From contig CM040743.1 of the NCBI GenBank assembly GCA_022829145.1, forward strand, positions 27,827,646 to 27,891,645: DNA of 64,000 nucleotides, given 5' to 3'. Every line of letters begins with the position of its first letter. The stretch's first letter is position 1. The translations under genes were made by a program, and so were the position numbers. Below the pieces are notes generated by a model. The model did not search any database. It had not been told where the DNA came from and saw nothing but the letters and a program-made list of their open reading frames with translations. Below, in pieces: positions 22,371 through 33,807 of this stretch. Source of the DNA: Albula goreensis. Its lineage: Eukaryota > Chordata > Actinopteri > Albuliformes > Albulidae.

Positions 22371-23365
22371 CTATAATTTTGGATAAACCTTGGATAAAAG
22401 TTTGCAAAGCCCAGAAACCTCCACCACAGCCTGTACCTTCTTGTGGTCCATGAGGACACCCCCTTCCAAAATGATACACCTCAGGAAGGCCACAGTGTTG
22501 TGGCAGGAGTGTTCAGTAGGGGAGCAGGAGAATACCAGTATGTCATCCAGGTAGACATATACAAACCGTCCCAACATATCCCGCAGGACATTGTTAACTA
22601 GGGCCTGGAACACAGATGGGGAGTCAGTAAGGCCGAAAGGCATAAATAAGTACCCATAGTGGCCAGTAAGGGTGTTGAATGCTGTCTTACACTCATCCCC
22701 CTTGCAAATCCAGACCAGGTGATAGGTGTTGCGCAGGTCAAGTTTAGTGAAGATGGACGCCTCCCGCAGAGACTCAAAAGCAGTAGACATTAGAGGGAGA
22801 GGATAGCGATTCTTAACAGTGATGTTGTTAAGGCCCTGGTAATCTATGCAGGGGTGCAGGGATCTGTCTTTCTTCCCCACAAAGAAGAAGCCTACCCCTG
22901 CCGGACAGGAAGGGGGCGGATCAGGCCAGCAGCCAGGGACTCTTGAATATACTTCTCTATAGCTTGCATCTCAGGAGTTGACAGGGAGAAAAGACGGTCC
23001 CGAGGAGGCGTGTTTCCTGACAGCAGGTAGATCGCACAGTCATACGGTTGATGGGGAGGCAGAGTGGTGGCCCGGGACTTGCTGAATACTCCCTTGAGGT
23101 TCATGTACTTGGGAGGGATGCCTGAAAGGTCAGGGAATTCCTCAACAGTCTGGTAACTCAGGGAAACAGGTACCTGGGCGTATTGGAGACAGTGAGGCAG
23201 GCAATAAGCACTCCACTTTATTACCCTGTTCTGTGCCCAATCCACCCACAGGTTGTGTTGGCAAAACCAGGGGTGACCCAGAACTACTGACGCTTGCAGA
23301 GTATTGATAATGGGTGATGCAGGTGATCCTACAACGGCGTCTGGAGCAGGATCCGAGGGAGGCAA
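22371..23365 (-). pseudogene. Gypsy reverse transcriptase, frame-shifted
   Basis: The upstream frame (23365-22892) carries the linker after protease and the start of RT, ending with [16 protein letters not shown] frameshift near 22885 leads to the second frame with [56 protein letters not shown] and the catalytic [11 protein letters not shown]. All main RT blocks are recognisable, and the YLDD box is intact. Arg replaces the usual Gly in the KKDGSL motif. Confidence 0.85.
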
Positions 23366-24494
23366 AGCTGGGCGACCAGGGTGGCATCAATTAAGTTACC
23401 GTCAGCTCCAGAGTCAACGAGGATAGGGACCACCTGAGAAAGACCACTGGCAGACAAGGAAGCTGAAAGGAGGGGTCCGGTTACTGGGGACTTGAGAAGA
23501 GGAGTGACTTTTACCTGTATTTCCCCTGCTATGGGTGAGCGTTGGCCTTTCAACGGGCAGGTGGATACAAAGTGGCCTGGGTTGCCTTCTATACAGATGC
23601 AGTTGCGAATCCTCCTCTGTCTCTCAGCGGGCATCAGGCGGGTGCAGTCAATCTGCTTGGTCTCTGGATATTGGATGGCAGGAGCAGGAACAGACAGATC
23701 AGTGGAAGCAGTGGCAGCAGGTGACTTACGGCTTGACTGAAGGGCATGGAAGTCCCTTCTGACCCACTCCCGGTGACAAGCCGACATTCGCCCATCTATG
23801 CAAATGGCCGGCTCCACTAGAGCATCAAAACCAGTGGGTAGATCGCAGGTGATGAGGTCATTTATCACTTTGTCTGACAGGCCTTGGAGGAAAGTATTGT
23901 TCTTGGGTCCCTCATTCAACCCACTTGAGGCAGGCAACATGCAGAAGTCAATGGCGAAGTTGGACACCGAGCCTCTCCCCTGACGAATCTGGAGCATCTC
24001 CCTTGCTGTCTCAGGGCAGTGCCAGGACTGATCAAACACCCTCCTCATCTCCTTGCAAAAGGCAGCTTATGTTGAGAAAAAGGAAGCTCGAGCATCTCAG
24101 ACTGCCGTTCCTCATTCTCTGGCATGCCCGGAGAGGAGTGTGATGACATAGTCTGTGGGAAAGGTAGAGGGTTGCAACTTGCAAGCCAAGGACCACTGAG
24201 ACAGGAAGGAGCGGCAGGTACCAGGTTCACCCGCATAGCTCTCCGGCGGTGGTAGATGGGGCTTTTTTCCAGAGGAGTAATGACCAGTAGTGATGGAGCA
24301 GTAGCAGCACGAACATCCCGGATAAGTTGCAGTTGTTGAAGCTGAGCCAACAGATTGTTCATGCTGACCGCGAAACTCTCCAGGGTTGAGTTAATAGATT
24401 CTAGCTGGGTCAAGTGTCGGTGGAGAACTGTGCCTTGCCGTTTCAAAACAGTCCAAAACTGGCCGCTGTCAATTTGGCAAGTTTGTGCTGTCAT
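23329..24494 (-). pseudogene. Gypsy gag, defective zinc knuckle and protease
   Basis: The first frame (24494-24045) begins MTAQTCQIDSGQFWTV with a coiled-coil-like Leu/Gln-rich stretch. The second (24048-23329) has the capsid-type MRRVFDQSW, QIRQGRGSVSNFAIDF and FLQGLSDKV. Near residue 150 a knuckle-like CICIEGNPGHFVSTC is out of register with C-x2-C-x4-H-x4-C, so its zinc binding is probably lost. The protease active-site motif [19 protein letters not shown] is intact. The two frames abut, so gag is split. Confidence 0.8.
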
Positions 24495-25055
24495 GACTCA
24501 GAATGGGACCCAAACACGAACAGACATAAAGTTCAGCCGTTTATCGAGAGCAACCAAAAACTACAACTTGTAGTCAGACAGGCAAAGGTAAAAACCAGGG
24601 AGCACAGTAACAGTACAAAAACACAGTACTAAAGAGAGGTCAGAAATCAGGCAAGATGGTCGTAACAGGTAGACATGGCAAAGGTACAAAATCGGAGAGC
24701 AAGAATCAAAAAACCGGAAAACAGACAGAATAATAACAAGCAAGCAGGCAGACAGGCAGGATACAAAAGGCTTGTAGCGAAAAAGGTAACTAAACACACA
24801 GCAAACAAATGAACGAACAGGGTATAAATGCACAAGACTAATGAGCAAACAAGACACAGGTGGACAGCAAGGCAGGTGAAACAGCTGAGCAATCAGCTTG
24901 AGCAAGGCAGGTAACGAGGAGGGCGGGGAACACAAAAGGACAGGAAAACAAAAGCATATGGACAGGGACTGGAAAAATAATTTAAAAAAAACACAAAAAC
25001 AAACTAACAAAGTAAAAACAAACAAAAGGCACAAGTTGAAACAGCATTACTGACT
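24489..25055 (-). repeat. 5' LTR of the gypsy element
   Basis: It begins TGTCATGACTCAGAATGGGA and ends CATTACTGACT on the + strand, where the last base departs from the expected A. The gag start codon in minus sense is formed by the last bases of this LTR (see findings). No clear tRNA primer-binding site follows the LTR. Confidence 0.85.
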
Positions 25056-25318
25056 GGTTCAGCAGGGCCTTAGAAGTTTTTTAGTAAAGAAGAAGACAGG
25101 TGAGATGATAACCAGTCTCATGTATTATTATTAACAGATAACATACTATTACAGATAACGGATATTATTAACAGATGTAACAAAACTTTGGCAACAGCTC
25201 AACCAATGTTTAATCTTGAATGAGATCGTCACAGATGATAACATGTTCACGTTTTCGTTTGCTCACAAGTAAGGAGGAAAGGAAGGAACGCAGCCCAATA
25301 CTCAAATAATGTCTCCTT

Positions 25319-25735
25319 GGCTGTGTTCCAATACTTTTTTTCTTGTCTCCTCCTTTCCTCCCCTCCTTTCCTCCACATATTTCCGGCATATTTCCGGGGT
25401 AGGAAAGGAGTGGAGGAAAGGAGGAGATGAATCGAAAATCGGAACATGTAATCCGATTCGCCCATCATCAAAGTCGATGTCAGCTATTGAGGAAGTAATA
25501 ATTTCGACTGACTCTAAAGATACCAAAGCCAATCAAAATAATCTGTGGGATGGTCTTTTAACCTGACTGGTCGTGAGCACAATGATGTCACCCAGAAATG
25601 TGAAAAGACTTCTGCAGTAGGATACATCGATTTATCCTCCGTTTGGAGGAAACGAGAAAGGAGGAGGCGAAATTTCTCTTTGGAACAGTGGAGGACAGGA
25701 GGACACATGCTAAATCCTATGGTGCCTAACTAAAT
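25319..25735. mobile_element. Harbinger-like MITE fragment, copy D
   Basis: It starts GGCTGTGTTCCAATACTTTTT and continues like copies B and F through the gggatggtcttttaacctga core to a ggaacagtggaggacaggag tract. The right terminus is missing; sequence changes at about 25735. A piece reading ggaacgcagcc at about 25287-25299 may be the end of a further copy. Confidence 0.65.
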
Positions 25736-25739
25736 CCCA

Positions 25740-28700
25740 CGGTGAAGCCCACCCCTTCTAGGCTATACTGTATTTCCATGGGAACTCCCCTTGCACTCAA
25801 ACCCCTCCCTTTGATGAAAGAACAAAAGTATTCACCCCTCTATTTTATAGGATAACAATCTTAAAAGCAATTGCCTTGCAACTGCAGCGCAAAGCTAACA
25901 ATCCATTACTGAACAGGTGGTACAAGTTGAAGCAATCAAAAACAATGCTAAAACACACAGTTCATATTCTCCATTTGATTTCAATTTTTACTATGGCTAG
26001 CTACAATAGTATTACAACTCACCCTTTCAAGACAGCGTCGCTATGTAAATGAAACCAGCTGCAGTTTCCCCAGCTCACGCTACTTTAATAACAAAATATG
26101 CACCACAACAACAATAGCACTACAAAGTTGTTTTCCCTGGACATTATCTCTGAAATGTACATAGCTCATGAGACCGATTTTCTTGGCTTTTCAAACCGCC
26201 GGTTTATGACTGCAATTCCAGTAGACCGACATTTATAGCATCAACAATATTAGGGGAAAAAAACCTACCCTATACAAAGTGTCACTATAACAAAAGCATG
26301 CAGGTAGTCGGTTTGTTAGCTGATGTGTAAAAAGGAAAGGAGTAGTAAGCACAATGGTAATGGCAACAATAATAATGCAATAACACAAGCTAAGGCAATC
26401 AACATTGCTAGGCTACCGATAGCCAACTACTAGCTACTATGCTCCTTTTCCCCAAATTAACTGATAAAAACATGGGGACTAGCCCCATCATGCTTTATAT
26501 CACAGCCAGCAAAATGCATGCTATGATATAAAGCCATGAACACCTTTAGAAATCATCACAACAGCTGGGACAATTGTTTATTTACATTCGGTAAAACACA
26601 TGCAACTAATCGTTGCTACACAGTCGACGTAACCTCAGCCAGTGTTGGCTATATCAGCCCTCTGTTATTTTGTGCGCCAGAACCAGCAATTGACCCTATG
26701 CGCATGAGGCAGGCCATGCAAAAATGGGAATGAAACGCTAGTTTTTAGAATGTTAAGAAAGTACAGCTGAGATTGACGAATGTTTAGCTGAGACTGATGG
26801 ATGATGAGCTAAGGCTGACAAAGTACAGCTCAGAATGATGGGTGGTGAGCTAAGGCTGATGTGCTGAGACTGAGATGTGGTCCCAAGGCCACATCTCAGT
26901 CTCAGCACATCTTTTTTTTATTTTTTTACAAATCGAACACTCCTGTGTTGATTAAAGGATTGATTGAGTTTGCATTGGGCACAGCATGAACATCACATTC
27001 ACAATGTCTTATATACATTAGAGCTGAATTAAGTCAAGTTTGTCTAGCTCATCTTATCACACATACCATGCATACTTAGGGGAAGCTCTAATATTTATTT
27101 AGCACCATAATGGGCTTCTCTTGAAAATTATCTTTATGTGTTCCGACCCTCCAGTGTTTGAGAAGTACCAGGGTGATTTTAGTAGCTGTGCAAGAGTACT
27201 TATAACTGAAGTACAGATAACTGAAAGAATGATCTGACTTTGGACTAATGCAAGATTTATGTAGACCTACGTGAGAATTTGAGTGTTCCTGTGAATTCAG
27301 TTAATCATTTTGTGGATACTTTGACCTTTTTAACCCACTTTTTCCGGTCTCTTGCTGTAGTCTTTAGAGATAATCTTTGAGGGTGATGTGACTGGAAACA
27401 GAGAAGAGCCTACTCTGGTCTTTATATTTTTATTTAGAAGTTAAGGTCTAAGAAGCAAACTTGAATGTTGCTGTTTTTTTTTTCGCCAAATTTAAGCTGG
27501 AAATCCAAGTTTCATAGAAATCTCAAGCATTCATGTTAGCATGAGACATTCTCCCTCCGTAATGGCTGAGCCATTATTTCACACTTAATTTGTTACCCCT
27601 TGTACAAAAAAGCTCTTTTCTTGTAATCTCCATATGAGCCTTCAAAGCATGTCTCTTGAAGCATTTAAGCCTTTTACCTTTCATTTAAATATTGATATTT
27701 ATTTTTAAAATTTTAGTTGAAACCTAGAGACCAGTAATTCTTGTAATTATTTCTCTTTCTAGTCAGTCTCCAACTGTACTGTACAACTGGAAAGAAAAGT
27801 CCCTTGTTAAAATTCTTGGGGTAGAAAAAATAACTGAAACACCAAGACCGAACTTAGGAATTACCGTACATCTGTGAGTCAGTCCCAACATAAACTGAAG
27901 ACGGTGAGGTACACAAAGCTGGTATTTATGGTAGGGCTGCCATCAGTAAACTGCAAGGCTAATGCCGAACAACAAATAACCTGGTGTAATGAGAACCAAA
28001 ACTAGACATGTACGAAAGCAATGTTGGTATAATGAGCAGTCTTTTAAAAATTTTGCTACAGCTGAATGGGTTTGGAGAAAGTCCAAGTGACATGTGCACT
28101 TAATTGTTTTTTATTTAATAACTATCAAGGGATGCTACCTGTGATTTTTTGTTCTGTGACCTTGACAATTGCTGACATTTAAGTCTATTTTAAAATGATC
28201 TTGTTATACTGTTAATTTCACTCAAAATGGGAATCTACTTAATGTGTTCCCCAGTGCTCTTGAATGTTTATTTGCAGGGTACAAACATGGTCAGCAAGTG
28301 GAAAAAGATGTTTTGTACAACAAGCTTTGTTCGATGGCTATGGAGTTTGAAGTAGATTACAAATAGGCAAAGTTCACATTGGCTTGATTTTTTTTAGTTG
28401 TGGGAAAAAAGTTATGTGGTTTTAAAATGTATTTTTTCTTGTTGTAAAGGTAAGGAACATCATATTAAATTTGATTTTAATTACATTTGAATGAAGTTAC
28501 ACGTTAATTTTAGCTATAGAACAGCATCCCTCCCATTCACAGTTAGTAAAAACACTTCATCAATGAAGCAGAACCGTGTTTATGTAAAACAAAATTACGG
28601 TTCTGCTCAGTAAAATGCCTGAGGGTTAAACCCACTGATTTTTTTGTTTTTTACCTGTTTTTCAGTAAATTACCCACATGCAGATTACATATGTTACAAG

Positions 28701-31700
28701 GAATAGCAGCTCTTTTGGAAGTGCTCTTAATTTATGTGTTGGAATCGTGACAGTAATAAGTTCTTTGAGAGAAACAGTTCTGGCAGTGGCGGTACACTGT
28801 CCTTATAATTTAATTTGTACCCATAGCCAGGAAATCAGGCAAAATGAACCATTTCAATGTCTTTACATGAAGTGATGGAGTCATTAAATGTACTATATGA
28901 CCATACATATTGCTATAGCAAGCTCATTCATGAATGACTTTCCAAAGCTTGGATGTGTCATCTTGTCTCAAAACACAGAGGAGTAGATGTTGTCATCACT
29001 ATTAAAAATAGAGAGAACTGGGATATCTTTCTGTTATTATGTTGGGAACCCTGTCAGTTCGGAAAAGGACATGGTGACAGGGTGTGAATAGGACACCAGT
29101 GACACTTCGACAGACATGCTAGACACATGAGAATGGTTATGTTAGTCACTCCCAGTTCCTTCAGCTCTGAGGGTACACTGTTTTGTCTACATTACAGTAT
29201 TGGGTGTTTGTCTCAGAACACGCACGTCTTTGGCTGTAAGCCAAAATGAGGTCATATTCTGGGGGTTTTTTGGGAATTGCTAACCCACCTCTCACCCCCC
29301 AAAAGCCTGCAGGCCATGTCAAGTGCCTTTGACGTTAACGGCCCTTTTTTTAAAGGGAAATGTCATTGATGGAGAGATCAGTCTGACCCGTTGGCAAAAA
29401 CCGCTTGCAGTCCAGACACGCTACGCTTCCTGGTTGTCACAAATGTCCCCAGCTGTGGCACCAGCAGCGACTGTGGACAGGAGAGTCTGAGGCATCCTGA
29501 CACCAGTGCTGCTTATGCCATGGAAACTGGACCTCTCCCCTCTCTCAGTCCAAACCAGACATCCCCACTCTTTTTTGTTTGAGCAAATGTGACAGTATTA
29601 ACATTGTTGCAACATGTGTCTACCCCACAGGTGCTCATATCCACAATGGCTCACATCTTCACTCCTTACATGTGTTGTTTGCCATTTATAATGTTGGATT
29701 CTGAAGAAACTGGGGTGAAGCGGCAGACTCAAGGGCACTGCAGCAAGTGTTGTCATTTGCTGTCAGAATTGGAAATATGTCTGACTAAAATTTGCTGTCA
29801 GTGAAGGGGAAATGGTTTACAGCAGAAATGTGACTGTTCTCAAGGCACTGTCTTAGAATATCATTATGGTGACAGTATTGGCTGTATAGCATTTATGGAA
29901 ATGAGCATATTACAACAATACAATTATGATTATTATATGGTCATAACTGTTAACTATATCAATCCCAAAAACCATGTGTAGCATTACAAGAGTCTTCTCT
30001 CAGAGAAAATGGCAAACAATAAATCAAACAACAAATGGAAATAAATAATGTAGCCAAATACAAGAGCTGTTAGACCATGACCCTACATTGAAAATGCTCT
30101 CTGGCCATCTTTTAACATGGCAAATGGAGCATAAAATGACAGTGACTCTTCATCACAGCTCCCTGGACCTGATCTTGGCATTTGTTATTGTGTGCCACTA
30201 TAATGAAAAAACTAAAAATGGGTAGATTCTCATGAGTCAGACAAGATGTTTAATGAGGGGTTCTGTCATTTCCCTGAGGGGGTCACACAGGGGAGCTCAA
30301 GGTCTTAGGAGGTTCAATAAGGTGATTGTACTCTGTGGAATTAGATGACCTGGCTGCTTTTACAAAGTGACAGATGTGTGTCTGCAAAGTGCTGAGGTCA
30401 CTGCTTTCTGGCATCTCAAGTAGTCTGAGATAGATATTTAGCTTTCCCCTTATCAAAATTGTCAGTCTAAAATATAATCAAGAATGTAAAGAATATTTGA
30501 AATGAATACCAGTACCATGTTTTTTCCAACTACACATTTTTTCATTGCAAAAGCAGTTTGGCAATGATCAGCATGAACCAACTAAACTGTTTTACTAACA
30601 AAAAACTAACAGAATTCAAAAAAAAAAGATTGAATCAAGGCCCATTTGTCTCTAAGGCTTTTGTGAGAAATACTATAGCTACATCACAGTATTTAATGAT
30701 TAAGGTTAAGCTTCTTCATAACATTTGTAAAATAACTTTCCTCTTGAGGTTCGTCACCTGTGGTTCTGTTTAGTGGAACTCATATTGCTTGCCTCTCTGA
30801 AAACATGATGTCATGCTCTTAATCCGTAACTCAGGGCACAACTGTCACGGATGCAAATGCCACCTGAGCATCACTCAAAATTTAAGAATCCAAACTTGAC
30901 AACAATATGCAGAAACTCAATGTTACACTTAAAAACAGCAAGAACAAGTACCAACTCATCAATCACTCCCCTGGTTCAAAGCGTTTATATCATGTAAATC
31001 CTTTGGAGGGTTTATGGGCACCATAAACAATCCTGTCTGAAGCCAGATATGGCCAAAATGGCAACCACGTTGCCATCTCTACTCCCTGTCCTGGAATCTC
31101 ATTTAACTGAAGTTCATGTTGGCTGGTTTGACGGTGGCCTGTTCAGTAATAACTCAGAACATGCAGCCTATTTCAGAGCCTGGAAAAACACTCTCATTTT
31201 CCCACTCTCTACTTTCCTTTGCTTGACTTTTTTCCCTTTGTACCATATTTCTTTTGTTTTATCTTCCTTTTGGGCTCTGTCAGTTTTGCTTTTCTGCTCG
31301 CCTTCCAATGCTGCCATTTCCTTTATATATGTCAGATCTCACTCTAGTTGTCTCTCTGTCCTCTACTCCCAAACTTGTTCTTTACCCTTTATTTATACCC
31401 TAGTTCTTCAAATTGAAAAATGAATATTTCTCATCCTGAAAATGAATCCTGAATATTTTCCTTGTCTGATGAATGAACAAGGCATTGATGAATGTGCTGT
31501 ATGGCTACCAAAGACATAAAAATGGAATCCAATAATTTCTCCTGTTAAAAAACTATGTCAATGAGAAATTGTGGGTCTGTAGTGTGGCCCAGGTTGCAGG
31601 TGTGGGGTCGTGGCAGTCTGAAGGTGGTGATATCAGGGAGATTGAATCACCGCTACACTCAAGGGCTGCTGACCCACTGGAATTCTGCACAATGGGCAAA

Positions 31701-31849
31701 CACTGCAGTGACACAAGGTGAATATTCTGTGTTATGTGTTAACTCTACAAGCAGCATGGAAATACTCATGAGAATGTGTAACGTCACACTCACAGTGACA
31801 CATACTGTGATTTGTTATAGTATTCCTCGCACAGGGCACCAAAAGTGTA
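25740..31849. other. Long stretch without recognised genes
   Basis: About 6 kb in which no exon or complete mobile element was recognised. It contains a perfect hairpin at 26858-26911 and a dispersed-repeat fragment at about 27926-28050. Open frames such as 29391-29582 and 31049-31423 have no recognisable motif. Confidence 0.4.
26760..26911. repeat. Diverged short repeats leading into a perfect 23-bp hairpin
   Basis: Words such as agctgagactgatgg and gagctaaggctgac recur imperfectly from 26760 to 26860. They run into a perfect inverted repeat: 26858-26880 pairs with 26889-26911 around the loop tcccaagg, and eight T/A-rich bases follow. The arm contains the same ctgagactgag word as the repeats, so the hairpin probably grew from them. 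Confidence 0.8.
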
Positions 31850-31918
31850 AATAATTATTTAAGCCTCACGTGTGGCACCAGTTACGTAAGACTTTATTAT
31901 TATATTCCCCACAACAGA
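31850..31918 (-). repeat. Copy of the 38-bp repeat unit, inverted
   Basis: On the minus strand this stretch reads aactggtgccacacgtgagg followed by cttaaataatt, matching the repeat unit of the tandem array at 62518-62710. About one and a half units are present. Confidence 0.6.
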
Positions 31919-33297
31919 GGGTGTCACTTGCGTGGTGGAAATGTAACAATAAACGATGCGTGTGTGTGCATGTGCATATGGTGCAGAGTGTATATGGGCG
32001 TTGGCGTGTGTGGTGGTAGGAATGTTCTCCTATGTGTGGGGGTCGTGCAGCCTTGGGTGTGTGCGCGCTGCACACGTGTTCATGGAGAACAAAGGAAAAG
32101 AGATGGTGGGAGTTTTGAACTTAGCTGAAGCTAAGCGTTTTTGGAAAATGGCGCGTGCAGTGTGCTAAAAATGGATGAAATCGTGCAGATCACTAATGCC
32201 GGGTTGTCGTAGGTTAGTAGCTAAATAGATCACATGCAAAACCTAGTTTGAGTGAGATATTTGCTTACTAACGCTGCACGGCGCTTGGCTAGGAGCCAGC
32301 TAAACAGTGATCGAACAGGAATGATTAGATATGAAAAATAAATAACACTGTAAATTACATTTAGTTATGAATATATACCTAAGCTATGTTATCTATCTGT
32401 GCCCAGTGTTACAGCCTTACTGTTGCGGTTTTCTCCGTTGGTTAGATGGGTCCAGTGCGTTCCTTTTGTTACAGTCTCTGGTTTCCCAGGGCGCAGAGTT
32501 GGTTGTTCGCTCGTTCTCTCTGGGGTCCAATGCCGTCGTTCACGTAGCTGGATCCTCTTTGCAGGCTGCTGGCCTCTTGGGACTTACAGGTCTTCGTTCT
32601 GCTGGATTCCATGGTTTGCTGCATGGCTCTCTATGCGGCAGGGTTCCACTCGTCTCGTGGCCTCTTGACTGCGCATCCCTGTAGCTAACCACCAGGTTCG
32701 AAGCTACCTTTTAGGCTGTGCTGAGCGGGCCTATTTAACCGGGTGAGTTCTTGCACACAAGGCAGATGAGGGACAGAGTTCCTTGGCATGCGGTGTGCAC
32801 GCCAGGCCCAGATGAGAGAGTTTTATGGCTCCTGCCTTAAAACATTTATATGTTTTAAGGCAGGAGCGAGGAGAGTGTAGGTGAGAGAGGGGTGAGAGAA
32901 GATTCTGAAGAGAGAGAATGGGAAGAGAGTCTGACGAGAGAAGAATGAAGAGAGTGAAGAGAGAGATTTCTGGGGTGTTGGTCCTTTTTGTTACCTATGT
33001 TTTATGTCTTTGGAATTTGGCTGTGGAACTATGGGAAATGCAGTTCAGTAGTCCCTACACAGTTGTGGGAAAAAGTTACCCACTTGAAGAGTTTACTCTT
33101 TTCTGATACAATGGGACATATGAATATTTCATCCTTATTTCAAGATCATTTACAAATAAAGGTAAAAAAAAATAACAATGGCAAATTAACAATAGCTTCA
33201 ATATCTGGTGTATCCCCTTAGACATAATTAATTTAGGGGTCTATTTAGACCCGTTCAGAGTGACTTAAGCAGTTTTTTGACCTGCTACACCCTTTTC
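31919..33297. other. Unassigned DNA with a GT-rich tract and hairpin
   Basis: 31950-32070 is rich in TG words. 32367-32684 is open in two frames but has no recognised domain. A perfect hairpin is at 32828-32867, followed by a purine-rich gagagag tract to about 32970. These might be parts of an unrecognised retroelement; this is inference. Confidence 0.35.
32828..32867. repeat. Perfect 18-bp hairpin
   Basis: 32828-32845 (gctcctgccttaaaacat) is the exact reverse complement of 32850-32867, with a ttat loop. Confidence 0.9.
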
Positions 33298-33300
33298 AGT

Positions 33301-33807
33301 GGGTGCTTTCCAATACTCAAATTTGTCTCCTCCTTTCCTCTTCTCCCTTCGTGCCCCGGAAACTGATCTGTGTGTCCTCCTTTCCTCCACTGTTCCAAAA
33401 GGGTAGGATACGAAATCTCACCTCCTCCACTCGCTTCCGCCTTTCCTCCAAACGAAGGATACATCGATGTATCCTACCATGGAAGTCTTTTCACATTTCT
33501 GGGTGACATTATGCCCACGACCAGTGAGATTAAAAGACCATCCCACTGAATATTTCACCATCAAAATTTCTAAAACATGACAAGGGATTTACCAACACTT
33601 ATAAGTGTCAGACTTAAACAGTAATCTTGATCATTTACGTTAATGGGAAAACTTTTCTTTTGCTTTTTCAAACATATCCTCATTGATGCGACATATTCAT
33701 GTTTTTGAGCTGCAGATGGTAATTTCACCAATGTAAAATTGAGGAATTTTGTTTTGCGGCAGGTTTATTATTTCCTTGTACATATGCTTATGTTAAATCA
33801 AGTCATC
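33301..33807. mobile_element. Harbinger-like MITE fragment, copy E
   Basis: It starts GGGTGCTTTCCAATACTCAA and follows the family in the orientation of copy A, with the cctcctttcctc tracts, the catggaagtcttttcacatt segment and the attaaaagaccatcccac core. Similarity ends near a ttaaatcaagtcatcaag word at about 33807; the second half is missing. Confidence 0.65.

Larger units (their letters stand above)
20235..25055 (-). mobile_element. Near full-length Ty3/gypsy retrotransposon, inactive
   Basis: On the minus strand the order is 5' LTR (24489-25055), gag, zinc knuckle and protease (24494-23329), RT (23365-22371), RNase H (about 22300-22010), integrase (about 21720-20960), integrase tail and 3' LTR (20235-20593). 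This is the canonical gypsy order, in contrast to the element at 1.8-6 kb. Several frameshifts and stops break the polyprotein. No clear target duplication was found, so recombination or decay at the edges is possible. Confidence 0.9.

Noticed and set aside
31049..31423. 124-codon + strand frame
   Set aside because: No domain, composition typical of pyrimidine-rich noncoding DNA, no splice or start context supporting it.
32367..32684. 105-codon + strand frame with hydrophobic Leu/Ser-rich translation
   Set aside because: Open in two frames because of base composition; no signal peptide-plus-domain structure, no relative recognised.
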